Shown here: in pieces, positions 15,366 to 23,759 of the stretch | Position numbering within the stretch: position 1 is the stretch's first letter | Layout of the letters: each line of letters begins with the position of its first letter | Assembly: GCF_002092855.1 (NCBI RefSeq) | Contig: NZ_LVLC01000001.1 | Location: 744,001 to 808,000 of the forward strand | DNA length: 64,000 nucleotides | DNA from: Campylobacter concisus | GTDB taxonomy: Bacteria > Campylobacterota > Campylobacteria > Campylobacterales > Campylobacteraceae | Direction of reading: 5' to 3' | Notes under the pieces: generated by a model | What the model saw: only the letters and a program-made list of their open reading frames with translations | The model's database searches: none | Told to the model about the DNA's origin: nothing | Program-made: the position numbers and the translations under genes

Positions 15366-16553
15366 TTATTTTTTATTTATAGTCGAAGTATATTTATTAA
15401 ATCTATCTACTAAATTAAAGCCATTATCTAGTACGCTTATTAATGTAAGAACTGTGATTATTGCGGCTACTATTTGCCACCATCTAGCTGTCTTTACGCT
15501 AAGAATTTCAAATTTTTCTTTTGCATGTGTTAAAATTTCTTCTAATTCGTCATCTTGCTTGTATAGGTGTCTTATTTTTTCATAAATTGTAAGCGTTTCC
15601 CTTGAATTTATACCGTAATTACCAAATAAGTCTAATCGCAAATTAACAATCTTATCTCTCATTGCCAAAATATCGCGATAATATCTAAAGTTCCTAAAAA
15701 ATATATACCTTTGAGGCGACTGCCTTAGTGCTTTTACAAATTCTAATTTCATTTCATCGTTTGATATAATTAATAACTGCAAAATTAATACTTTTAAAAC
15801 ATTTGTCGATAAAATATGCTTTCTTTTTGGATATGAAGTGTAGTATAATACTGTACTCTTGTTAAAATAAATCATTAGTTTATTAGAGTCAGATGTAAAA
15901 ATATTTTGTTCATTAATATTCTTAATACCACATTTTTCAGAATATATTCTTATGTTTGCTTTACTTACCGTATCACTATCATTTTCTGTCAAAAATACAA
16001 ACAAATTCTTATAGTATAAGTCAATATTTTCTTCGGCTATTATGCGAACCCCAAACAAGATATTAAAATCTTCTAAGAATATAAAATAAATAGTAGATGG
16101 TAGCCGTTCAAATAACTCTACATTTCTTTTTATTTTTGTATTTAAATCCTGATTCTGTGAAATATAGTTTTTTAATTTACTTATACAATCCGCTAGTTCT
16201 TTTTCATTTCTGCAACATTTGGTCTTACGTATTATTTCTTTAGCTTCCTCGTCATTTTTGCACGGTATTCCTCTATTATAAAAACTTGATACTTTATTAA
16301 AAAAGCTATCTTTATGATTTTTCATAGAATCCAATGTCGTAACAGCATATTTTTTTATTTTAAAAGCCCAAAATTTATCTTTATAAAATATTTCTTTTTT
16401 AGGTTGCTCAAGCTCAAAATGATTGTAAAAAAGTTTTTGGAAATTACGATAAAAATCATCTTTAGTGTGAGAAGTATCTTTTTTTGCGACGAGAATACTT
16501 TTGATACTCTCGTCTCTTATAACGTATGATTCATAGTAGATTTTATTTATCAC
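15366..16553 (-). CDS. Unknown protein with a single C-terminal membrane helix
   Basis: 395 residues, starting with GTG at 16553 that overlaps the stop of the upstream carboxynorspermidine synthase gene (GTGA), which implies coupling. I do not recognise the family. The protein is Lys-, Asn- and Ile-rich, mostly helical in appearance, with scattered Cys (including CCRN near 110), and one strong hydrophobic helix near the end (about 358-375, after KTARWWQ), leaving a 20-residue tail. That places a large domain on one side of the membrane, tail-anchored. Base composition is very low in G+C (13 of 60 bases in 15841-15900), sharply unlike the G+C-rich gene it is coupled to, which suggests recent acquisition. 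A defence or stress role is possible but unsupported. Confidence 0.7.
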   Translation of the reverse strand: MINKIYYESYVIRDESIKSILVAKKDTSHTKDDFYRNFQKLFYNHFELEQPKKEIFYKDKFWAFKIKKYAVTTLDSMKNHKDSFFNKVSSFYNRGIPCKNDEEAKEIIRKTKCCRNEKELADCISKLKNYISQNQDLNTKIKRNVELFERLPSTIYFIFLEDFNILFGVRIIAEENIDLYYKNLFVFLTENDSDTVSKANIRIYSEKCGIKNINEQNIFTSDSNKLMIYFNKSTVLYYTSYPKRKHILSTNVLKVLILQLLIISNDEMKLEFVKALRQSPQRYIFFRNFRYYRDILAMRDKIVNLRLDLFGNYGINSRETLTIYEKIRHLYKQDDELEEILTHAKEKFEILSVKTARWWQIVAAIITVLTLISVLDNGFNLVDRFNKYTSTINKK

Positions 16554-17764
16554 TCTACCTCATACCTCTCGCCCGGTTTCATCTCTATCATCTCCCACGG
16601 CAATCCCTGCCTATTTAGCTCGTCCATGAAAGGCTTGGCGTCGAAATTTTCCATATTAAAGACGCCTTTTCCACTCCAGATGCCCTTTGCGACCATCATC
16701 GAGCCGATCATCGCAGGCACGCCTGTGGTGTAGCTCACCGCCTGCGCGCCCGTCTCGGCGTAGCAAGCCTCGTGGTCGCAGACATTGTAGATGTAGACCT
16801 GGCGCTCTTTGCCATCTTTTAAGCCACGTATTACACAACCGATGTTGGTTTTGCCCTTCGTGCGAGGGCCGAGGCTCGCTGGATCAGGCAAAAGCGTCTT
16901 TAAAAACTGTATCGGTACGATTTTCACGCCGTTATGCTCGACCTCGTCTATGCGCAGCATGCCGACGTTTTCTAGGCATTTCATATGCGTGAGGTAACTC
17001 TGTCCGAAGGTCATAAAAAAGCGAATTCGCTTTAATCCTTTGATGTTTTTTACTAAGCTTTCTAGCTCCTCGTGGTAGAGCAGGTAGCTATCTTTGACGC
17101 CGACTTTGGGGTAGTCCCATTTGAACATTATTTCCATCGGCTCGGTCTCTTTCCACTCGCCGCGCTCCCAGTAGCGACCCTTTGCGCTCACTTCGCGCAG
17201 GTTGATTTCGGGGTTGAAATTCGTCGCAAACGCATAGCCGTGATCGCCCGCGTTGCAGTCTAGGATGTCGATCTCGTGGATCTCGTCAAAGAGATTTTGC
17301 TGCGCGTAGGCGCAAAATACGTTTGTCACGCCAGGATCAAAGCCGCTTCCCAGCAGCGCCATGGTGCCCGCCTTTTTAAAATCCTCATCTTTCGCCCACT
17401 GTAGCTTGTATTCAAATTTGGCGGTGTCGGGGTGCTCGTAGTTTGCGGTGTCGATGTATGGGATGCCGGCGCGAGAGCACGCGTCCATGAGGGTTAGGTC
17501 TTGATACGGTAGCGCGACGTTTAGCAGTAGCTCGGCGCCCGTTTTTTTGATGAGCGCGACCACGGCGTCGGTATCGTCCGCGTCGATCTGGGCGGTATCG
17601 ATAGTGACGCCTAGGCGGTCTTTGATAAATTTAGCGATAGTATCGCACTTGCTTTTGGTGCGGCTTGCAAGGGTGATCTTGTTAAAAACGTCCGCGTTCA
17701 TCGCGCATTTTACGGTCGCGACTTGGCTTACGCCACCTGCGCCTATGATTAAGATATTTGACAT
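16550..17764 (-). CDS. Carboxynorspermidine/carboxyspermidine synthase (saccharopine dehydrogenase family)
   Basis: A 404-residue enzyme with an N-terminal Rossmann motif GAGGVSQVA (8-16) and the family segments YIDTANYEHPD, LGSGFDPGVTNVF and CDHEACYAETGAQAVSY. It is the saccharopine-dehydrogenase-like enzyme that condenses aspartate semialdehyde with putrescine or diaminopropane using NADPH, giving the substrate for NspC (6347-7486); this alternative spermidine route is established in C. jejuni. The gene is strikingly G+C-rich (35 of 60 bases in 17221-17280) compared with its neighbours, including the AT-rich gene coupled to its 3' end, so it was probably exchanged from a G+C-richer relative. 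Confidence 0.88.
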   Translation of the reverse strand: MSNILIIGAGGVSQVATVKCAMNADVFNKITLASRTKSKCDTIAKFIKDRLGVTIDTAQIDADDTDAVVALIKKTGAELLLNVALPYQDLTLMDACSRAGIPYIDTANYEHPDTAKFEYKLQWAKDEDFKKAGTMALLGSGFDPGVTNVFCAYAQQNLFDEIHEIDILDCNAGDHGYAFATNFNPEINLREVSAKGRYWERGEWKETEPMEIMFKWDYPKVGVKDSYLLYHEELESLVKNIKGLKRIRFFMTFGQSYLTHMKCLENVGMLRIDEVEHNGVKIVPIQFLKTLLPDPASLGPRTKGKTNIGCVIRGLKDGKERQVYIYNVCDHEACYAETGAQAVSYTTGVPAMIGSMMVAKGIWSGKGVFNMENFDAKPFMDELNRQGLPWEMIEMKPGERYEVE

Positions 17765-18209
17765 CTAAGCTCCTTTAAATTTTAGTGATTTTAGCAAAGT
17801 TAATATTAATTTTAAGAGACGGGGTGCAATTAACTATAAAGTTGGACATGGCCGGCACAAAGTCTAACAAGAAAGACAAAAAACAGATAGCGCTAACACA
17901 GATAGTGGCATGTCGATTGACGGCGGCACAAAATTAAATTTACCTCCTGACAACGCACGATGAATTTTCTCTCAGATTCTATTTTTTAGTTTGAGATAGG
18001 TTGTATTAAGAAATAAGCTTAAATTTTTTAGGTTTAATTTTTTCACTAAAATTTGAGTGCCTAAATTTATTCTAAAGCATACAACGATACATTATCAAGT
18101 TAGCTGTTTTAGGTATAATCAACATATTTAAATCTAGAAAAATATCGCAACTGATTTAAAAAACTTGGATGGATTAGCGCCTGGCAAGAGGACACAAAAA
18201 GAGACACCA
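17765..18209. other. Intergenic region with a possible coding remnant
   Basis: About 445 bases between the synthase gene and the next plus-strand gene. From about 17878 to 17963 one frame reads TDSANTDSGMSIDGGTKLN and ends at a TGA after PPDNAR; it has moderate G+C and looks like a leftover C-terminus, but no start or family can be assigned. The right half is AT-rich and holds a TATAAT box at 18114-18119. I searched by eye for a tRNA and found none. Confidence 0.4.
18114..18119 (+). promoter_or_regulatory. Candidate -10 box for the HEPN-like gene
   Basis: TATAAT in the context TTTTAGGTATAATCAAC. It would give a leader of about 85 bases to the ATG at 18210. Confidence 0.4.
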
Positions 18210-18866
18210 ATGATTAAAAATGGCAAGCAAAGACCGAATAAAAAAGAGGTAGAAGCATTAACTCTTTTTTATAATAGATTCTATTTTTTATATGATGAAA
18301 TTTCTAATGAAAATTTTAAAACTCAAGAGCCATGCTTTAGATTTTATAGACTCAGAGAAGCATTTTCGGTATTTAAAGAGATTTCTAATTATGAACCAAT
18401 TAAAGAATATTTAAAGTGGATGAAAAAAGGAGGACGACCTTTTTTTGAAGGATTGATTGCCGATGATCTATTTAGTTTTATTAGAAACCTCTTATTGCAC
18501 TTTCCTATTTTTGACACATGGGATGAAGTATATATAAATAAAAGTCTTGCCACTTGGGATAAGGCTGGGCAAATAAATAAATTTCTCATCAAGGCAAAAG
18601 AATATAAAATTGATGATAAATCAGAGGTCAAATATAGAATATGGGAAGTAAAAAAGAAAAAAATGACTTATTTTTCTGTTAAATTTCCCAGTGAATACAA
18701 TGAAATAACAAATATTTATCTAAAAGATATAATCGCAGAAGAGATGGGTATGAAATTTTGCATGGCGCTAATGAGGCAGATAATTGATACTCAAATCGAA
18801 AATCCAGAAGAAGACATAAAAATAATGTCACAAGTTTATTTGCCAAGAAATAATAATGATTTATGA
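18210..18866 (+). CDS. Unknown helical protein with a HEPN-like RNxxxH motif
   Basis: 218 residues from the ATG at 18210 (MIKNGKQRPN); a TTG at 18165 would add 15 residues but has no ribosome site. The protein is predicted helical and contains FIRNLLLHFPIFDTW, in which Arg92-Asn93-x3-His97 has the R-x4-H form of HEPN ribonuclease domains. Acidic and aromatic residues (FYFLYDE, RFYRLREAF) lie in the preceding helix as in HEPN folds. No antitoxin-like partner is adjacent; the next gene is a TPR protein. The HEPN assignment is motif-level only. Composition is AT-rich, and it lies at the right border of a mosaic region. Confidence 0.6.
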   Translation: MIKNGKQRPNKKEVEALTLFYNRFYFLYDEISNENFKTQEPCFRFYRLREAFSVFKEISNYEPIKEYLKWMKKGGRPFFEGLIADDLFSFIRNLLLHFPIFDTWDEVYINKSLATWDKAGQINKFLIKAKEYKIDDKSEVKYRIWEVKKKKMTYFSVKFPSEYNEITNIYLKDIIAEEMGMKFCMALMRQIIDTQIENPEEDIKIMSQVYLPRNNNDL

Positions 18867-18898
18867 GGCAATACTGAACAAAATTTGCTTTTAATCGC

Positions 18899-18904
18899 TA
18901 CAAT
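18899..18904 (+). promoter_or_regulatory. Candidate -10 box for the TPR gene
   Basis: TACAAT in the context AATCGCTACAATAGCGCG, 26 bases before the ATG at 18930, so the leader would be short. Confidence 0.35.
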
Positions 18905-18929
18905 AGCGCGAAATTTTAAAGGTAAAAAC

Positions 18930-19652
18930 ATGAAGAAAATTTTGCCATTTTTAGCGCCTATTTGCCTCTTTGCAAGTAGCTGTGACGAGCTAATACAAGA
19001 GAGTGTGAGGAAGTTTTATAAAAGCGATAGAAATTTGGAGAGAGCCATAAATTTAGCCGAGCAAGCGACTGATGTCTGCTTAAAAGAGGGCAACACCGAG
19101 CAGGCGATCACTTCGCTCATAAATAGCGCTAGCATTTGCATGGTAAATAAAGAGCCACAAAAGGCGTTAGAGCTCTCACAAAGAGCCCTAGAGCTTGCGG
19201 CAAACGTTAGCGACAAGCTGCTACTAGCTCGCTCTTATCATAGCCTAGGTGCGGCACAAAAGGCGCTAGGCAGATACGACGAAGCACTTGCTAATTTTCA
19301 AGAAGCTCTAAAAATTTATGACAACGCGCCAAATGCCCCAATGAACGACGAACTCATCTGTATAAAAGGCATCGCTAGCGCCTACTACCTAAAAAACGAC
19401 TTTGACAAAGCCCACGAAAACTACCTTTTAGCGCTAAATTTACTTGATATCACGCCGGAGTTAAGCGGCAACGAGCTTGTGCGATCAGAGCTTTTAGTAG
19501 AGCTTGCTAACGACCTAGCAAAGCTTAAGCAAAAGGACGAAGCCGCCAAAAACTACAAAAAAGTGCTTGAAATTTTAAATGGAAAAGAGCAAAATCCTCG
19601 CGCACGGGATCTTTTAGAGAGAGCTAACAAAGGGCTAAATGGGCTTAACTAA
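18930..19652 (+). CDS. Periplasmic TPR-repeat protein
   Basis: 240 residues from the ATG at 18930 (MKKILPFLAPICLFASSC), giving a signal peptide; a frame starting at 18885 would put 15 residues before it. The mature part consists of about four to five TPR repeats, for example LARSYHSLGAAQKALGRYDEA and FDKAHENYLLALNLL. Such proteins act as docking scaffolds; no partner is evident. The Cys in ASSC could be a lipobox, but the residues before it are not canonical. The 3' end overlaps the convergent rdgB gene by 8 bases. Confidence 0.8.
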   Translation: MKKILPFLAPICLFASSCDELIQESVRKFYKSDRNLERAINLAEQATDVCLKEGNTEQAITSLINSASICMVNKEPQKALELSQRALELAANVSDKLLLARSYHSLGAAQKALGRYDEALANFQEALKIYDNAPNAPMNDELICIKGIASAYYLKNDFDKAHENYLLALNLLDITPELSGNELVRSELLVELANDLAKLKQKDEAAKNYKKVLEILNGKEQNPRARDLLERANKGLNGLN

Positions 19653-20286
19653 AGTTTTTCTTTAGACTTTTTAGCACAAAATTTGCAAGCTCTAGCCCTT
19701 TTGAGCGGTGAGAAATTTTAAGCTTCGTCTCATTATCTAGCTCACCAAGCGTTTTAGTAAAGCCATCTGGGATAAAAAGTGCGTCGTAGCCAAAGCCATT
19801 TGTACCATGCTCCTCATTTACCGCTTTGCCATACATAAAGCCATGAGTTGTGTAGTCGCCAAATTTCGAGCTAATAGCGATACAGGCGGTGTAATGAGCT
19901 GGTGAGCTCTTTAAATTTAGCGCCTTTAGCTTACTAATTAGCTTTGCTCTATTGTTTGCGTCATTTGCGTTTTTGCCACATACTTTGCCATTTTCATCAA
20001 GGTCAAAATAGCGAGCTGAATAAATCCCTGGCTCGCCACCAAGCGCATCCACGCTGATGCCACTATCATCGCTAAGCGAGATAAACTCATCCTCAAGCCC
20101 TTGCTCTTTAAGCTTTGCAAAAACAGCCTTTGACTTTATGAGCGCATTTTGCTGAAAGCTACTACCATCTTCAACGATCTCAAATGGCTTTACAACCTCG
20201 CTTAAAGCGTAAATTTCATAGCCTTTTAAAAACTCTTTTATCTCTTTTACTTTGTCTAAATTTGATGTCGCAAGCACGATCTTCAT
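19645..20286 (-). CDS. rdgB: XTP/dITP diphosphatase (RdgB/HAM1)
   Basis: A 213-residue house-cleaning nucleotidase. It opens with the family signature MKIVLATSNLDKVKEIKEF and carries LSDDSGISVDALGGEPGIYSARY, where the acidic residues bind magnesium, and GTNGFGYDALFIP plus ISHRSKGLE near the end. It hydrolyses ITP, XTP and their deoxy forms to monophosphates, keeping damaged purines out of DNA and RNA. It converges with the TPR gene (8-base overlap) and diverges from the MFS gene. Confidence 0.95.
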   Translation of the reverse strand: MKIVLATSNLDKVKEIKEFLKGYEIYALSEVVKPFEIVEDGSSFQQNALIKSKAVFAKLKEQGLEDEFISLSDDSGISVDALGGEPGIYSARYFDLDENGKVCGKNANDANNRAKLISKLKALNLKSSPAHYTACIAISSKFGDYTTHGFMYGKAVNEEHGTNGFGYDALFIPDGFTKTLGELDNETKLKISHRSKGLELANFVLKSLKKNFS

Positions 20287-20399
20287 TGCAAGAGCTCCTT
20301 GATTTTTGGGCGTATTTTACAAAAAAGTAGATTAAATTTTTAAATTTAAATTAGCGTTAAAATGATAAACTTAGTCCTTTTAAAAATAAGGAAAATTTT

Positions 20400-21701
20400 A
20401 TGTTAAAAAGCGTTTTACCACTATCTTTTATCATAGCAAGCAGATTTTTAGGTCTTTTTATAGTTTTGCCAGTGCTTAGCCTTTATGCCTTGAATTTACG
20501 CGGAGCAAACGAGTTTTTAGTAGGGCTAATAGTAGGCGTCTATGCGATCTCACAAATGATATTTCAAGTGCCTTTTGGAGCGCTCTCGGATAGGATAGGA
20601 CGCAAAAAAACATTAACAATCGGACTTTTGGTTTTTATCATCGGCTCAATAATTTGTGCACATACAAGCGATATTTTTACCATGCTATTTGGTAGATTTT
20701 TACAAGGTGTAGGTGCTATCGGAGCAGTTGCAACTGCGATGATAAGTGACTATATAACAGAAGAAAGACGCTCAAAAGCTATGGCGATAATGGGTGCTTT
20801 TATAGGACTTAGCTTCACGCTTTCGATGGTGCTTGGACCGCTTCTTGCTAGAAGTTTCGGGCTTTCAAGCCTCTTTTATCTAAGCGCCGCTCTTAGCCTA
20901 CTTTGCATTGTGCTTCTTTACACCGTTGTGCCAAAAGAGATAAAAGTGAGCGCTAAAAGTGAAAAAGTACCATTTGGTAAGCTGTTTTTGCAAAAAGACT
21001 ACATGATCATAAATTTCACCTCTTTTATGCAAAAGATGCTAGCAAGCATCGCATTTTTGGTGATCCCTATCGTTTTAGTAAAAGAGTATGGTTACGAAAG
21101 CAGCGAGCTTTACAAGGTCTATACGCTTGGTGCCGTGCTTGGCTTTTTAGCTATGGGGCTAGCTGGCGCCCTTGGCGATGGCAAGGGACTTAGCAAGGTC
21201 ATCTTGATAGCTGGCACGCTACTTTTCGCTCTAACCTACACCATTTTTGCCATTAGTTTTACACTTTTTATCTTCGTTTTGGGAGTTGCTATATTTTTTA
21301 TAGGATTTAACCTTCACGAGCCCATCATGCAATCAACCGCAACAAAATTTGTAAAATCCTCACAAAAAGGCTCAGCTCTCGGTGTATTTAATTCATTTGG
21401 TTATCTAGGAAGCTTTGTTGGAGGTGCATTTGGTGGATACATCTTGCATGCCTTTGGCTTTAAAGTACTAGCCGTCATCTGCGTGGTACTTTGCGTGATA
21501 TGGCTTATTTTGCTCTTTAGCCTAAGCGATCCAAGAATTTTTAAGAATATCTATCTAAGCCCTGAAGTAAGCTTAAATTTAGAGTTACTAAATGGCCAAA
21601 AAGGTGTAGTCGATTATTACAAAAACGAGAAAAATCAAGTGATCAAATTTGACTCTCGCCTAATAAGCGAGGCGGCTTTAAAAGAGAGTTTGAAATTTTG
21701 A
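20400..21701 (+). CDS. MFS transporter, YajR-like
   Basis: 433 residues with 12 hydrophobic helices and the MFS motif A loop GALSDRIGRKKTL (near 60-72). The last 60 residues (from DPRIFKNIYL to the end) are soluble and look like the YAM domain of YajR-type drug/proton antiporters, with a ferredoxin-like fold. Export of drugs or metabolites is likely, substrate unknown. A good GGAAAA-type ribosome site precedes the ATG. The stop overlaps the TTG start of the following flavoprotein gene (TTGA), so both are probably co-translated. Confidence 0.85.
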   Translation: MLKSVLPLSFIIASRFLGLFIVLPVLSLYALNLRGANEFLVGLIVGVYAISQMIFQVPFGALSDRIGRKKTLTIGLLVFIIGSIICAHTSDIFTMLFGRFLQGVGAIGAVATAMISDYITEERRSKAMAIMGAFIGLSFTLSMVLGPLLARSFGLSSLFYLSAALSLLCIVLLYTVVPKEIKVSAKSEKVPFGKLFLQKDYMIINFTSFMQKMLASIAFLVIPIVLVKEYGYESSELYKVYTLGAVLGFLAMGLAGALGDGKGLSKVILIAGTLLFALTYTIFAISFTLFIFVLGVAIFFIGFNLHEPIMQSTATKFVKSSQKGSALGVFNSFGYLGSFVGGAFGGYILHAFGFKVLAVICVVLCVIWLILLFSLSDPRIFKNIYLSPEVSLNLELLNGQKGVVDYYKNEKNQVIKFDSRLISEAALKESLKF

Positions 21702-22834
21702 TCTACGACGTCATCATCATTGGTGCTGGCGCTAGCGGACTATTTTTAGGAGCAAATTTAAAGGATAAAAAGGTTGCGATTTTAGAGAAAAATAGCAGCG
21801 CTGGCAAAAAGATCCTAACAAGTGGTGGAGGCAGATGCAACATCACAAACCGCTTTATAAGCGCTAAAAACTATCTTGGAGAGCAAAAAATTATAGAGCA
21901 AATTTTAAAAGTACTGACTCCAGATCAAGTTTTAAAATTTTTTAGTGAGCTTAAATTTAGTGAGCAAAAGCAAAATCAATTTTTCTGTAATAGCGGTGCA
22001 AAGAGCGTCTTGAGCGTACTTTTAAAAAGGCAAAATACAGAAATTTTTTACAATAAAGAGGTTCTTGGTGCTAAAAAAGTAGATGAAATTTTTGAAATTT
22101 TGACAAAAGATGAGAAATTTAGAGCTAGAAATTTAGTCATCGCAAGCGGAGGACTAAGCTACAAAGCCCTTGGCGCGAGTGATATTGGCTATAAAATAGC
22201 AAATGATTTTGGCATTGAAACCTCAGCTCTTGCGCCTGCACTTGTTGGATTTAGCGTGCAAAAAGATGAGTTTTGGTTTAAAGAACTTAGTGGTGTTAGC
22301 CTAAACGCCGAAGTGGAGATAAATAGCAAAAATGAAAGCCATAAATTTAGTGGAGACTTACTTTTTACACATAGAGGCATAAGCGGACCAGCGATACTAA
22401 ACGCCTCGTTATTTTGGCAAAAAGGTCGAATTTGTATAAATTTTTTACCCAAATTTAATGAGAAAAATTTAATAAATGGCAAAAAGCAGCTTAGTTCGGT
22501 TTTGCCCTTGCCAAAGAGATTTGTGCTAGAATTCTTAAGAAATTTTGGCTTAAAAGACAGAGCCTTTTATGAATTTAACGACAATGATAGACAAATAATA
22601 AAAAGGCTTTTTGCTTATGAATTTGCCCCAGCTGGGACATTTGGCTTTGAAAGAGCGGAAGTTACAAAAGGTGGCGTAAAGAGTGAATTTTTAGATGAAA
22701 ATTTACAAGCTTATAACGTTAAGGGACTTTATTTTGTTGGTGAAGTCTTGGACATCACTGGCATGCTTGGCGGATATAACTTACATTTTGCATTTGCAAG
22801 CGCTCTAAAGGTGGCTAGGGTCTTAAATCTATGA
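21698..22834 (+). CDS. HI0933/BaiN-family FAD-dependent oxidoreductase
   Basis: 378 residues. It begins YDVIIIGAGASGLFLGA, the dinucleotide-binding motif, followed by SSAGKKILTSGGGRCNITN, which marks the HI0933 flavoprotein group, and ends with GEVLDITGMLGGYNLHFA, the second FAD contact. The start is TTG at 21698, fixed by the immediate onset of the Rossmann motif and the overlap with the MFS stop; AAAGAGAG lies about 9 bases upstream. The family includes BaiN-like steroid reductases, but most members have no known substrate. Confidence 0.88.
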   Translation: MIYDVIIIGAGASGLFLGANLKDKKVAILEKNSSAGKKILTSGGGRCNITNRFISAKNYLGEQKIIEQILKVLTPDQVLKFFSELKFSEQKQNQFFCNSGAKSVLSVLLKRQNTEIFYNKEVLGAKKVDEIFEILTKDEKFRARNLVIASGGLSYKALGASDIGYKIANDFGIETSALAPALVGFSVQKDEFWFKELSGVSLNAEVEINSKNESHKFSGDLLFTHRGISGPAILNASLFWQKGRICINFLPKFNEKNLINGKKQLSSVLPLPKRFVLEFLRNFGLKDRAFYEFNDNDRQIIKRLFAYEFAPAGTFGFERAEVTKGGVKSEFLDENLQAYNVKGLYFVGEVLDITGMLGGYNLHFAFASALKVARVLNL

Positions 22835-22838
22835 TCTC

Positions 22839-22860
22839 CTAGAAGTTAGCTAACTTTTAG
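22839..22860. terminator. Palindrome after the flavoprotein gene
   Basis: CTAGAAGTTAGCTAACTTTTAG is palindromic apart from one mismatched pair. It lies just after the stop at 22834 but lacks a clear T run, so it is a weak terminator candidate. The rest of the gap to 23045 is AT-rich without visible features. Confidence 0.3.
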
Positions 22861-23045
22861 ACAGATTTTCATATTTTAAATAAGATAAATTTACTATGAA
22901 AGCAAGTTTTTTAAGCAATTTATTTAGAGTAATTTAGATATTTAAAATATTTTAAAAAGATTTTGGAGTAAATTTTATAGCTAAGCAAGCTAAACGTTAT
23001 GTTGAATTTAATTTAAAATATAAGCAGTTTAGGAATATTAGATTA

Positions 23046-23684
23046 TTAAACCTCTTTTATAAAGCTAACGGCTTCAAATGGGTTTGAGAAAATATGTTTA
23101 CTAAATTTCTCCAAATCACTCTTTTGACCATATCCACAAGTTAGACCTACGCCTGTAACAAAAGCGGCTTGTGCAGCCATTAGATCCATAATGGTGTCAC
23201 CTACCATAAATGCATTATTTTTATCTTTATTAAGTCTAGTTAAAGCCAAATTTATTGGCTCTGGATTTGGTTTTGGATTAGCAACATCGTCTCTTCCAAT
23301 AACAGTTTTTATATATTTCATAACTCCTAAATGCTCAAGCAAGATAATAGAAAATTTTGAAGTTTTAGTAGTAACTATACCTACATCAGCAAAGCTACTT
23401 GCCTCCTTCAATGCTTCATTTGCATAATCTAAGAGTACTGTCTCATCAAGATAAATTTTTTCGTAACAAGCTTTATATTCTTTTATATAGCTATCAATTA
23501 AATTTTTGCTTGCACCAAGTCTTTCAAACATTATTTCAAGCGGATGACCAACCAAAGACTTTAATGCATTATGGTCTGGCTCTTTTTTGCCATGAGATAA
23601 AAAAGCTCTATCAAATCCTTTTAAAATAGCAGAAGTAGAATCAATAAGCGTACCGTCCAAATCAAAAAGTATGGTTTTGTTCAT
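23046..23684 (-). CDS. HAD-family phosphatase (Gph-like)
   Basis: 212 residues starting MNKTILFDLDGTLIDS at 23684, with GGAG 6 bases upstream; longer versions would read into the upstream terminator. HAD motif I is DLDGT (Asp9, Asp11), motif II falls in VTTKTSKF, and motif IV is VGDTIMDLMAA. An alpha-helical cap lies between motifs I and II, as in phosphoglycolate phosphatase and PpaX. The substrate is not certain. The equivalent gene lies next to cadF in C. jejuni. Confidence 0.88.
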   Translation of the reverse strand: MNKTILFDLDGTLIDSTSAILKGFDRAFLSHGKKEPDHNALKSLVGHPLEIMFERLGASKNLIDSYIKEYKACYEKIYLDETVLLDYANEALKEASSFADVGIVTTKTSKFSIILLEHLGVMKYIKTVIGRDDVANPKPNPEPINLALTRLNKDKNNAFMVGDTIMDLMAAQAAFVTGVGLTCGYGQKSDLEKFSKHIFSNPFEAVSFIKEV

Positions 23685-23701
23685 CATTTTCTCCGTAGAA
23701 A

Positions 23702-23730
23702 TAAAAAAGGGCCTAGCCGAAGCTAAGCCC
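23702..23730 (-). terminator. Strong intrinsic terminator after cadF
   Basis: Minus strand: stem GGGCTTAGC, loop TTCG, stem GCTAGGCCC (23730-23709, one mismatch), then TTTTTT. The UUCG tetraloop and T run make a textbook terminator, placed between cadF and the HAD gene. Confidence 0.9.
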
Positions 23731-23759
23731 CTAAAAGAAGTAACCTTAAACAATTAAGA

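Noticed and set aside
15277-15585. 102-codon plus-strand frame
   Set aside because: Its first part is the third segment of the degenerate paralogue and the rest is antisense to the unknown gene at 15366-16553; not an independent gene.
17765-18209. Possible tRNA or small RNA gene in a 445-base gap
   Set aside because: No cloverleaf, TTCGA-type loop or CCA end could be seen.
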